Shown here in pieces: positions 38,847 through 49,717 of a stretch of 64,000 bases of DNA. The notes beneath the pieces are model-generated. The model ran no database searches and was not told the origin of the DNA. It worked only from the letters and a program-made list of their open reading frames with translations. Source of the DNA: Gelatoporia subvermispora B (Eukaryota > Basidiomycota > Agaricomycetes > Polyporales > Gelatoporiaceae). The stretch's first letter is position 1, and every line of letters starts with the position of its first letter. The stretch spans positions 105,500-169,499 of the forward strand of contig KB445806.1 of the NCBI GenBank assembly GCA_000320605.2, in the 5' to 3' direction. A program made the translations under genes and the position numbers.

Positions 38847-40574
38847 TTACGTCGAGACCGCAAAGGTACTCTTGAGAGCAGGGATGGACGGCGAGATGAA
38901 GTATTCTCCACCCTGAGGCACGACCCACTGCGTAGGCAGAGCGAGCGTGTTGCTCTGTGCATTGGGGTTCGTACCAGATAGCGTGCGCGACGAGGGGTCC
39001 GTTGCCTGGCCGATGATGGGGTCGAAGCCAGGCGTTATGGGCTTGTCAATGGGGAAGCCAGTATTGTTCGCCCAGCCTACATGGCGTCAAAACTCAAGAA
39101 CATCTCGCAAACAAGCGAGAGACGTACTGTGCTGGATGAACTGGAATCCGTTCACAATGTTGCTCTGATAGGCGACGAAGATGAGGCCACGGTTGTTCTC
39201 CGTCTGGCCCTTTGCGGCCTCCAGCGGAGTAACCTCAGGTCCGTATTGGATCCCACGACGGATGATGCGGCGCGTCTCAGTGGAGATGGGAGGCGAAAGG
39301 TCCTCGAGGTCGGCCCTGGGGTTGGTCTTACGGGTGTGCGCCGCAAACGGGCATCGATCTTGGGTCTGCGGGTCATCGGGGAAGGCATAACGGAAGTTGT
39401 TGTTGCGGGAGGAATCAGCACCAAGAGCGGGATCATCGGCGGTCGGAGCAAGGTCAATGGGCGCACCTGATGGACATCGTACATTTAGCCCTGCACATTG
39501 CGGAGTCGAAATCATCACACATACCACTCTTCCATCGTCCAACGAAGCGTGCTCCAAGAAGCTCGCTACCCAGGTCCGGCGGCGGGCCAGGGATGGGGTT
39601 CTGCTTGAGGAATGTGTCGAACTCGGGCACAAGCTGCTTCAGGTAACGAAGTGCAACCAAGCTGCCGTCCAACGCCCACGCTGGACGGGTAACAGTATCG
39701 CCATCGCGTCCAAGGAGGATGATACCCTGGCTGACCGTCTCCTGACCAGGGTTGGGATTGGTGTCAACACCTTGCACAGCAGGCTGCGAGATGCCGTCGA
39801 GGAAACCGAAGCTATACTCGATGTCAGAACTAGGTACGAGTTACTACGCCAATGAACGTACTGCTCATGTCCTTTTTCCTTGCCCGGTCGAACGTCTCCG
39901 ACAAGGCGCAGGACCTCAACAATGGTAGCATTGTGCGTCCCAACTGCGAATATCTTCTCCACCTCGAGTAACGTGGCACCAGTCGTGATATGAGAATCCC
40001 CAGAGATAAGAATCACGCCATGAACGGGGTTCTTGAATGCGGGGATCCAGTCTGGAGTGAAGGTGCTGCCAGACGTGGTACCCTGATCGCCGAGATTCTG
40101 CGCGTCCGCGAGCATACCACCGTCGAAAGCGGTGTCGCCAATATCATCCGTAATTCCTAACTACATGGTATATCAAACAAGAGTAAGTCACAGAGATACA
40201 ATGGCTCAAACATGAACGACTAACCTTCACCAATCCGCTGTGGGAGAAGGCAATGTTGACGCCTGAAAGCTTCAGGAGAGGAGGCGGCACGCCTTTCTCT
40301 GCGGCTGTCTTCTTGTTCTGGACAATCTGCTGCTTGTGGGTGCTGACCTGTGCGGCAGTAGTGATGAGGGGAATGAGCTGTGCAAGCTGCGTGCGGAAGG
40401 CCTTGACGTTGTCGCTGATCTGGAAGAAGACATATGTCTGGGTCTTCTTCGGCAGGCCAATCCTATGGTCAAATTGTGAGATACATCAACAAGGGACGTA
40501 ACCAGACACTATACTCACAGACTATCACCTTGCACGTTGTTCAAGTCAAGAGGGGCTGGGGTGGAGGAAGTCAT
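38847..40574 (-). CDS. Dye-decolorizing peroxidase (DyP-type heme peroxidase)
   Basis: DyPs use hydrogen peroxide to oxidise phenols, aromatic dyes and lignin-related compounds. Minus-strand exons are 40574-40519, 40462-40225, 40160-39862, 39829-39525, 39466-39128 and 39076-38847, giving 488 residues, the usual size. The signature GFLDG (about 206-210; distal Asp 209), the proximal-His region FAAHTRKTNPR (His about 343), the conserved Arg in RRGIQYG (about 369-370) and the C-terminal QWVVPQGGEYFISPS are all present. The N-terminus starts MTSSTPAPLDLNNVQGD, which is the family's LNNVQGD core almost at once, so no secretion signal or propeptide is visible. Basidiomycete DyPs are often secreted; this one looks intracellular, or its leader exon is missed. 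Confidence 0.95.
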
Positions 40575-41865
40575 CTACGACCACGGTATAGACGTTCAGT
40601 AGAGACTCGGTGTCGACAGTGAAATGATCAACACACGGTTTCGAATGCTAGTGATTCTGTTCGTGGGGTATTGACCCGCCAACTAGTGGGTGTCAGCCTT
40701 TATGCATTTCTTCAGCGTCAGTGGATGGGACACTGATACAGTGGAGTTCTTGAAAGAACGCACGCAATATCACCGATCAATTCGTGAACTGGCCGCATTC
40801 AGGCGGTAACACTACCCCGCATGAGGGCGCTCTCGCTCCCCAGGCTGTACATTACATTACGTTTGAGTGGAAAAGGTGTAGTGCGTCGCGTGGCCGTGGT
40901 GTGGCTTCTGACAAGCCTCTTTGAGTATTGCTAACTAGGTGGTCTGTGATGTGGACGTCGAAAGTTAAGTCATAAGACTTCAAGCGGGGATGTGCGGGTA
41001 CTCCTAGACATCACTCTCCTCCGAGCACAGTGCCTCAGGGACGGATGGTGTCCAAGAATCGTTGAGGTGCTAATCGAAAGCACTTCGGTCCGCCCACCGC
41101 GTCTTCATGTCGAAAGTCGTCCAGTAAGCTGGCACAATGGAGGTCGAATACCAAGAGAACCATCGCATCTGCCAAACGCAGCGTCCAGATCAAAGATACT
41201 TCCACATTGAGCGGGCGGCGTACTCCAGTTCAAGAGCGCTAGGCTAGCTCCGACGGGTACGGAGTGATCGAGCTGGTTCTCCACGAACTTGTGCGCGTGC
41301 GCGGAGCGCGGAGATCGAAAAGACAGTGACATTCACCAGTTTCAACACCTATAGAGACGGCTGAGCCGGCCCACTATGGAATGGGAAACCACTTACCGGC
41401 AACTGCCCTCGAAGCTGTCGCCGTGAGCGCGTCCGAAGATCACAGTACCTCGACCTGCCACTCCGGACGCCAGTGGTGTTCCAGCTAATGACTTACCTCA
41501 ACTCGGGCTCAAGGAAGACGACGGAGACGTCCACTCAAGTAACTTGAGATAAAACATCAGAATCCCAAATAATTCAACGAACCCAGCGCAACGAGAGAAA
41601 CGGCACAGTCGTAGACCTCGTGCGCGACTGTCGCAGGCTGCATAAGAGCAATACAAATTAATCGCGTAAAGTGGGGTGAGCTTGGCATAAGGATGGTCAG
41701 CGGTGCTGGCGAAGATCCGACTACGACTTGGTACGCGCGGATATTGGTGTCCGTCAATATGTGCTGTGCTCTCACGCGGGCTACACTTATTACCTAGGAG
41801 ACTCTTCTCCGATCGCATGGACCATCCTCTGGAGTCATGAACATGCTTCTATGGTGATGTATCTG
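40575..41865. other. Intergenic, no gene recognised
   Basis: About 1.3 kb between the DyP start and the OPT stop. It contains the DyP upstream region. The ORFs seen (41498-41818) are unremarkable. Confidence 0.5.
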
Positions 41866-44338
41866 TCAAGCGGGGCACCCTCCGCACATTCCATGACCAC
41901 ATCCCCAGCAGCTTGCGACGCCCACACCGAACGTCCGGAGAACGAGGGAAATGATGCTGACGACGCCTTCACCAAGAACGAAGCCGCTCGCGATGATAAT
42001 GAGTCGAATTCCGCCGCGGTCGCGGCCCAGCCGGGTGTAGTAAACGTGTTCAATAATGCCTCCGATGAGCCGGGCCAGAGAGAAGGATGGTGTGTTGAGG
42101 AAGCCAATGGCGAAAGCTACTCCGGAAGGAATCCACTTGGCGAAGCGCGCGCCTCGGCGAACAGAATACGCTTTCAATGCTGCGACCGCCGCGAATAGCG
42201 CAGCGAAGCCCATCATAAACTCCCCGCAGTGTTCAGGCAGCTGGCCATCACCTGGAAGGACATCAGCGCTGGTGTGGCGGGACATCGTGAGAAGACTGAC
42301 GAAGGAGACGCGCCAGGCCTAACCATACGTAGGCAGTGGGCGCGGGGAAAGAGGGCCCAGGGATCTGATATGCGCGGTTGTAGAGCGTGTATGCAGTTGT
42401 TGTCACGATAATGGAGAGCGTCGAACCGATGAGCTGTCCGAAAAACTGCGCACGAGGAGATGCTCGGACGAGGTGCCCGGTCTTCAGGTCCTGCATGAGG
42501 TCGCCTGCTCTATTGAAACAATTGTCAGTGGCCAGGTGAACTCCGGAGATAAACGCCTACTGTTGAGCACCGGCCTCGGCAACGCCACCCGCGATGATAT
42601 TGGCAACAATGTTCCCTGGCTGAATCCAGGCGAAGAACAGTTGGCTGATCTTGCCCAGACCGCTGACAGGATTCAGGTCGGTCTCGCCCAAGGCGCGCAC
42701 TCTTCGAGACAAGACCAAGAATCAGCGCCATATTGACTGGGCACCAAGCCAGAACTGCACCGACCCAAAGATGCTTAGTACGCCGCCCATCACGAAACCT
42801 AGGAGGGTCGCCCAAGGCTTGATCCCTTCGTTCCCGAACACCAGCCATACTAAGACCGTTCCAAGCACCACGCTTGCCCCGAGGCCCCATGTAACCCAGC
42901 GCATCGGTACAAGCCTGTCCTCTGTCTCGGATTCCTTTCCTTCGTGATCTTGCTCCGTACCGTCGTCCGTCTTGGCCCCGCCCAGCCACAGCTTCAGGTA
43001 CAAGACCTCCCAAACAACTGGCAGAAGCGAAACAAGACTGTCCGCGCACATGATGGCAAGCGAGACCCATAGAATCCAGCCTCGTGCACCTGTCGCCATA
43101 TCGCCGACCGGACCTTGAGCCCACCCTGCATGCGTCGCAATCGGGGACAGAATCCCCCAGCCCACAAGCATGCCCTGTCAATTGCACAATGAGCGACACT
43201 GTCATTCACTGGAGATGCACACTTACCAAGCTCATGCTAAGTGTTGTAGGAAAACCCATGATGATACCTGAGGATGATTCGGCTTGCAGCTCTGAGACAA
43301 CAGCCTCTCTACTTACCTTGACCAATGTAAGATAGACTCGGTGTGAACGTCCATAACCATTCTTTCGCCAGGGCATTGCCAAACAGAGGGATCGAAAAGA
43401 CTACGGGGAAAAAGTACGCTGCCAGCTGCAGTACTAGTCGTCATTATCTGCTATATTTGCATCAACCAGTGATACTCACGGTCATTACCCCAGAGGCAGA
43501 AAAGCTCCAGATCAAGGCATCCCAGCCTTCTTGAGTCGCGATCTCTGTGTCCTCCACTTCTATGGGTGTCTCTGCCGTCTCAGCGGAGGCCTCAATGACC
43601 GGTTCTTCGTCTATGGTTTCTTCGGTATCCAGCTGGCGGTATCCCCTGCGACGTTTTGTAGACGTTTCAGGAGGCGGTATTCGATGCAGGACGGAAATCA
43701 GCTGCGCAGTAGCGGTCCCAGACGGAAAGGCAAGCTCCTCTTCGATGATCTACATGACGTTGGAGGCAATATCAAGTGAAACTGCATGCATATAGCCACA
43801 ACGGAACGTACCACTTGCTTCCTCAGAGGAGGGGAGAGGAAAACCCTGGAAATGTGGGGTCAATACGCACCGTTCAGAAAATTTGTACGAGTTGACTCGC
43901 CCAAAGTATGCAACTGCACATGACCATCCAACAGCGGCAATCCAAGATAAGTTCAGTGGAGGAGTGCCGTCCCGCTCTTCATCGAGTAATCCCAAAGCGG
44001 GCAGTATGCCGACGAACCCGGCAGCTAGAGGCATCTGAGAGCGGTGAGATCGTGGACGTCTGCGAGACACTCTGTGCGTGCCGACGTACAGTGCCGGTCG
44101 CGACAGCGACAGTTTGTAGTACAACATTTTCTTGAGGACTGATGGGAACGGGGAAGAAACGTGAGAGGAGAAACCCGATCAATGCAGACTGAAGCGACAT
44201 CCTGCATATTGCGTAAAGTCAGAGATGATGCTTCGGACGCAGGCGTGTACGCACATGCTAATCCATCCGGTTTGCAACCCAAAGTACAAATTCGTAAAAC
44301 ATAACAGACATCCAATCAAGAGTCCAGACAGAACACTT
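41866..44338 (-). CDS. OPT-superfamily oligopeptide/metal transporter (N-terminus unresolved)
   Basis: This is a proton-coupled membrane carrier of small peptides or metal-chelate complexes. Minus-strand exons resolved are 44338-44255, 44201-44090, 44034-43901, 43845-43812, 43749-43480, 43425-43317, 43267-43227, 43174-42765, 42701-42561, 42509-42301 and 42251-41866, giving about 642 residues. Signatures include TNLYFGLQTGWIS, MSLQSALIGFLL, QENVVLQTVAVATGT, MPLAAGFVGILPALG, PPLRKQV, FPSGTATA, QPGNIVANI and AGDLMQDLKTGHLV. The C-terminus is CWGCGHGMCGGCPA. Many membrane helices are obvious. The family resembles yeast YGL114W and plant YSL proteins. The intron after TTTGG at 43901 begins with GC, not GT. 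An upstream exon encoding the cytosolic N-terminus must exist within 44339-44880 but I could not settle it. Confidence 0.85.
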
Positions 44339-44882
44339 CTGAGCTGGTGTCATCAAACGACATAAACCACAGAGCCTCTGTCAGGTATAAGTTGATGGAT
44401 TACGCACTGTGAATTCAGGCTGACTTGCGTCCAGCTTGTCTGCGCCACGGCGTAGGTGCCTGCGTATCCGTCTATCGATACAACAAAGCTGACCGTTAGA
44501 AAGACCAGAGGAAGACTGCACCTCGCATTGCAGCGTACCTCATGTATCCTACGAAGCTCGGCATTGTACCGCAACACTGCACGTAGCGAGACTTAGAAAA
44601 CCAAGAACTGATGCGAATTACAGAGACTTCACATGCACTCTGTAACCGAGAGGCACTGTGCTTCTGAGGCCAAGGGGTACGCCAGAGTCACAAGCCGACT
44701 TATGTCGATTGTCTGGAGCCTGGAGGTGGCTGATGTGAGACGCGTCTCCCAAGTGCCTCGCGCGACTTCGAGCGCCAATGTCACGTGCAATCAGAGTCCA
44801 CTCATCCGCTCCCGAATTTATTCTGCTTTTCACCATGTTCCCATAACCAATCCCACGATCTGGAGCAGGACATATACCATCC
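44339..44882. other. Upstream of the OPT gene, probably holding its first exon
   Basis: The first resolved OPT exon begins mid-codon after CTCAG at 44339-44343. A short upstream coding exon is required. Candidate open segments at about 44530-44590 were considered but none could be joined with confidence. Confidence 0.4.
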
Positions 44883-45750
44883 TTATCTTGATAGAGGCTT
44901 CACTCCGCGTGTAATGAATATCCTAACATCCTTGCCAAGGACTCCGCCACCTACAATACCCAAGTCACGATACTCGAACTGCCCCAGCCCCGCGCCCTCG
45001 AAGACACCGCGCATGACATGCTCTTCCAGACCATGAAGATGTGCAACTGCACGACGCACATCCTCAGGGACTTCCGCCTCGGATTTGTGTTCGCCTTCGC
45101 CGCTGCCCTTCCTGTCCGCGACGAGCAACGAGCCGCCCGGCTTGAGGAAGAACGCAAGGGTACGCGTAACGACATCGATGGCCCCGAAATGGTGATAGGC
45201 CATGGAGCACTGAGTAGGTGACTTGGCATCAAGCATAGCCAGGGGGCGTAAAACGGGATAAACACGCACGACGATGAGGTCGAACTTCGCGCCGTCGAGC
45301 TCAAGCTCCTGCCCTTTGAGTTCCTCACGGACCGCCTTCATTCTCTGCGTCAAGCCCAGCTCGGATACGCGTTGGTTGTACACATCGACCGCCCCTCCGC
45401 TGATGTCAACTCCGATGATCGACTTGACATGCGGGATGAGCTCCCTCGAGACCATCCCTTTCAAAAACGCATGAGCGTACGCGGAAGGTGCAGACGGCAA
45501 GTGATGACATACCAGTTCCGCACGCAAAGTCCATAACAGTTGTAGACGACTCGTCAAATAAGTCTGGATATGCTTTCCGCATCGCGGCCGTGATCTGCTT
45601 GGTTACTGCAGCAACATCCGGGCGTGCATCGTAATTCTGCGCCTCCTTGTCGTAGAACTCACGGTTAGCAGCGGCGTAATCGTGTGTGTGTGAGTGCGCA
45701 AGTTGGGAGGAATGAGACCCCACGTGTCCGTGGTCGTGTCCGTGGTCCAT
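44883..45750 (-). CDS. SAM-dependent methyltransferase (class I), paralog 2
   Basis: This is the paralog of the gene at 28080-28946. Minus-strand exons are 45750-45513, 45457-45270 and 45209-44883, giving 250 residues with introns at the same positions and phases. Motif I is VMDFACGTG, followed by IIGVDISGGAV, FDLIVCSMAYHHF and FLKPGGSLLVAD. The N-terminus is again His-rich (DHGHDHGH and HSHTHDY). It differs from paralog 1 by a charged insert after the post-motif (RKGSGEGEHKSEAE) and by the C-terminal region. The two lie 16 kb apart on the same strand, consistent with duplication followed by insertion or rearrangement. Substrate unknown. Confidence 0.9.
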
Positions 45751-46446
45751 GGTGAATGAGCAAGTACTTCAGTAGTCGTGGTATACATCATCTACCAAGA
45801 CAGCCTGCAGTCTTGTACTCTCGACTTTGGAGCAGGCAACGACATCGTGGGAACCGCATCAGTCGGCGTTTGTATACCACTGACAGGTTGTCAGTGGTAT
45901 GTCAGTGACAGCTCTCCATGCTTTCCATGCTATTTCCAGGTATAGTCAGAGTTGTGTGAGCAAAGGTGTGGGAGGAGCTTTGGACATCAGCGCAGCTTGA
46001 TAGACGAGTCACAATGTCGAGTCAAATGACTGTCCCGAGGGATATGACCAACATCATAGGTAGGCTGTACCTTTTCAACAGTCAATTGCACATGGTGCCG
46101 GTTCCGATCTCTGCTGACTGTACGGCCACTGACAGGCATAAAACACGACGAGAAGATCCAAGAAATGAAAATACGATCATGGTCAATCAGTAGTATCGTT
46201 AGGCTCAGGAGCAAGCGCATAGGTATGTAGTGCGTAGAGACAAGTCAAATTCATTGTGAATATATCTTGTGAGCCCTCGGCAGATAATCCGGGTCTGCAC
46301 TCTACATATCGACGTCCTTGCGGCATAACCAGCAATTCCAAGACCATATACAGGAAGCTCAAGGATGTCAATTGCACACCTACTCTAATATACATACAGT
46401 ACGAGAATTAGCAAAATCTAGAATCCGAAAATGCATCCGAAACAAA
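45751..46446. other. Intergenic upstream of methyltransferase 2
   Basis: About 700 bp without a supported gene. It contains the inverted repeat and TGTCAGTG motifs described separately, and the 3' flank of the MFS gene. Confidence 0.5.
45874..45910. promoter_or_regulatory. 12-bp-arm inverted repeat and TGTCAGTG motif cluster
   Basis: ATACCACTGACA at 45874-45885 and its exact reverse complement at 45889-45900 are separated by GGT, giving a perfect hairpin or dyad operator. TGTCAGTGACA follows at 45900-45910, and CCACTGACAGG recurs at 46126-46136. All four contain TGTCAGTG on one strand or the other. The dyad lies about 124 bp upstream of the methyltransferase-2 ATG (45750), a normal distance for a fungal activator or repressor site. 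Function is inferred. Confidence 0.55.
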
Positions 46447-49018
46447 TCACTGCGGCTCGGAGCCAGAGATTGTCGCGCCCGGCCTCTCTGCAGAGCCACC
46501 CGAGCTGAAGCTAGCCCGGCTGATATCTTTGCTGACTCGCGACCGCCCACGCTCGACCTCAGCGTCCATGCGCGCGCGCGCGTCCGGGCGGAGCATGCAC
46601 AAGAGTGCGGTCGACACGACGAGGATGCCCGCGGCCGTCGCGAAGATCGCCTTCGGGAACTTGGCGACCGTCTCGCTGTAGATGAGGCCGAACATCATGG
46701 GCTGCGTGCATGTGTAGATTAGTGGCGAGTCGCGGATAGGGGAGGGAAGAGACTCACCCCGAGGATCATCTGGCCCACTGCTTGCAGCACGGCGAACGCG
46801 CCGAAGAGCTTGCCGGTCTCGTCCTGTCCATTCGCCTGCAAGATGCACAGCCCAAGACTGTTCGCCGCGGGCACAAGACCCGCGCCGAAGCTACTGAGCA
46901 CGGTAAATCCGGTGAACAAAATAGGGCTCAAGTCGGGCGGAGACAGTGAGACGAGCGTATGGGAGAGGAGGTCAACCACAAGCGAAGCACGGATGAGTGT
47001 GACGTCGAACGACATCTCCCTCGCCAGGTGTGCAGCGGATGGCTTGGCCTTTTTAGCGGGTGTCGTTGGTGTTGTATTGGTACCCGGCGCAGGATTAGCA
47101 GGGGCCTTAGGCTTGGGCTTGAAGTTCGAGATGATGACTGTGGCGCATTTGAGACAGCTTCATCGGGCAGTACATTGGTACTTACACGGCATAATTAGCA
47201 AAAGGTGTATCGCGCGAGCACCACCCATGAGCGAAATGTAGTAGCTCAGCTAGACAGACATTGTTGAGCGCTGGGCATCAGTCGTTCAATAGAAGTTTGC
47301 TGTACCTGTTCGGCGCCCCAGTTGTATATATGTTCCGCATAAAGATACTTGATCTGGAAAAGGCCCTAATCGTCCAGTCTGATCAACATCAGGAACCCAG
47401 AGAAGACGCCCACGCTCTTACTGTTGACAGCAAGTATCCAAACAGCGCGAGTGCCAAAAAGGTCAAACTCCAGTCCTTTCTGGGGGGCTGTCCAGGAACC
47501 TCGATCTTTCTAGGAAGGAACAGTGCCAGTGGACTGAGGAACGAAAAGAGCCGGCTAGACTTTGTAGTAGGCGCTTCCTCTGGTGCAACCGGTTCTACTG
47601 ATGCCACAGTATCTGCTTTCGCCTTCTTCTTTTCCAATGATTCAGGGAAGACGAACAGAGCAAGAAGGAAATTGACGAAAGAGCACATGGCCGCGATATA
47701 GAAGACTGATGTCACTGTCGGGGCGCCATTATGCACGCGCGAAGCGGGGGAGCCGTCGGAGAAGAGCGGGTGGCGGATCAGGAACGCGGCGATCGTAGGC
47801 CCTAATGAGAAGCCGAAGAAGAACACGCCCGTGAAGCGTGAGAAGATGTGTGCGCGGGAGCCATCCGAGGTACAGTCCGACACGTACGCGGACGTCGCGC
47901 CCTGTAATGTGGACCACCCGCCGAGTAAACCTTCGATGATCGGCGAGATAATGAGTAACTTGTGCCCGTGCGCGGCGAAGATGCTGTGTGGCGTGGAAAC
48001 AAGGATAAACATCAGGTCTCTGGGGGAAGCGTAAGTCAAGCAGCCACCCTAGACAAATTGATCAGTGTGCCGCTCACGTCAAAAACAAGCCAAGGGTTGA
48101 TGCTGCAAGCACACGTGTGCGCCCGTGTCGCTCGCCAAAGTGGCCCCACCAACCTGTTGTCAGCGCAGAGAGAGCGCCCATCGTCGTAGTCATCAAGGTT
48201 TGAATGCGTGCTGCGCCGGCCTGAACGGCAGGATCCTCTAAGCAGCGCTTTGAGGGAGGGGCGCGGGGGTCCGGCTCGTCATCGTCGTCACCGCCGTCTA
48301 TAGATGCTCGCCAGGTTGTTGAAGTAGGGTAATCCGATGTAGGAACAAAGGGATAAAGATTTAGGTCAAGTCTAGTGAGCGGAGGACCCGCAGGGTCAAG
48401 ATGCAGGACAACGGGAGAGTTGCCATAGCTGAGGACCGCTGTATGGTTGTGTGTAGTGTGGTCGAAGATGTCATGACCATAAATAGCATTGCAGGATAGC
48501 TGAGTGAAGACTTGTACACGAGGAGCGAGTGTCATGCCACGCTAATCGGGATTAGTCAGAGTGTTCATCCGTAGCTGTCAGCGGGTCCACTCACGACGAT
48601 GGAGGCGACGATGGCAAATGGAACCAGCCTACAGAGGATGTCATTTGAGCACGCAATGCACAGCAAATATTTGGGTTTAACGGCGTGCTTCGGGTATTTG
48701 CAGACTGCAGAAGTGGTTTCTCTCGAAGCCATTTCCGCAGTTGCACACACAGCGCGCGGAGAGAACAATCGAACGCGCGAAATAAGCAACGTACCACAAC
48801 GGTCTAGGGCGATAGAAAGGCTTTCTCTTCCGTCCATTCGACTCGCCACCCAACAGGGGGTCTCTCTCCGAGAGTGCACGCGATGCAGTTTCGATCATGT
48901 CCGACTGCGGTTGCGCGAGACCGTCGTCGCCAGGAGGTCTCGCTCTCGAGACAGAGGGCGAGTAGATGGAGAAATTGGAAGAAATAATGGGGTCTGTGGG
49001 TTGATATCCTTGCGCCAT
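46447..49018 (-). CDS. Major facilitator superfamily transporter
   Basis: Minus-strand exons are 49018-48795, 48628-48595, 48541-48078, 48019-47422, 47365-47306, 47249-47186, 47137-46758 and 46701-46447, giving 692 residues. The N-terminus is cytosolic and contains a dileucine-like ERDPLLGG motif, which may direct it to the vacuole or endosome. Conserved loop GWWGHFGERHGRTRVL (the G-x-x-x-D/E-R-x-G-R-R loop between helices 2 and 3) is followed by about ten hydrophobic helices (for example LLIISPIIEGLLGGW, FFFGFSLGPTIAAFLI, FTVLSSFGAGLVPAANSLGL). A long luminal loop follows helix 1, and a charged loop divides the halves. It resembles SLC46/tetracycline-resistance-like fungal MFS proteins. Substrate unknown. 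Divergent from MED19 with 699 bp between starts. Confidence 0.85.
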
Positions 49019-49717
49019 GGCGGTCGAGGACGAGGCGAGGATGCAACGCACATGCGGCGTGCCGTTGACGGCGCGGATGAGTTTGGTGGTGACGATGATA
49101 ACGGGCCTCGTCCGCCGGCCCGCGCGCCACAGCCCTGCGCCTGAGTGCGCTTTCCCAGTCGGCCCCAGTCGGCTATCCCGGCGGCAGCCACTCATTTCCG
49201 ACGCTATCTTTGTCGCTCCAGATAGCGAGGATGCAAGGATGCATGGTGTAGAAGTTCGGGAGGATTAGATGTCTTGGTTCAGATGATTTTTTCACTTCTA
49301 CGAAGATGCACGGTGGTTGTGACTCCGGGTGGCAAGGGACAGACACCATCGATGGGCGAAGAGTTGTTTCCAGTACGGCCCGTCTGAGTACAGGCACTGT
49401 TCAAACTCCGATACCCATACGAAGAACCAGACTCATTCTCGATACTAGCAGCGAAACCGGAGTTGAACACATGAATGCTTCTGAGACCCTCATAGCAATA
49501 ATAGCTGCAATTGAAGATGAGAAATGCGGCCTCCTGTTCTATGTACAGCAACGAAACATGTGCCGAGCACGCGTGGAGGTGAGAACAAGGGCCTGGTAAC
49601 AGGTTGCGGATTTCAGACTCCGGTGACACAATAGGCAGGTCTGGTGATTACGTCAGTTGGAATCAGACGAGGGGTGGACGGCAGCTGCTCATCGTCGACA
49701 CCGTCCTTTACACCGCT
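49019..49717. other. Bidirectional promoter region between MFS and MED19 genes
   Basis: About 700 bp between divergent start codons. ORFs running into the MFS first exon are shadows. No specific element was recognised. Confidence 0.5.

Noticed and set aside
46569..46585. Alternating GC run as a functional Z-DNA element
   Set aside because: It lies inside the coding last exon of the MFS gene (Arg/Ala codons) and is explained by codon use.
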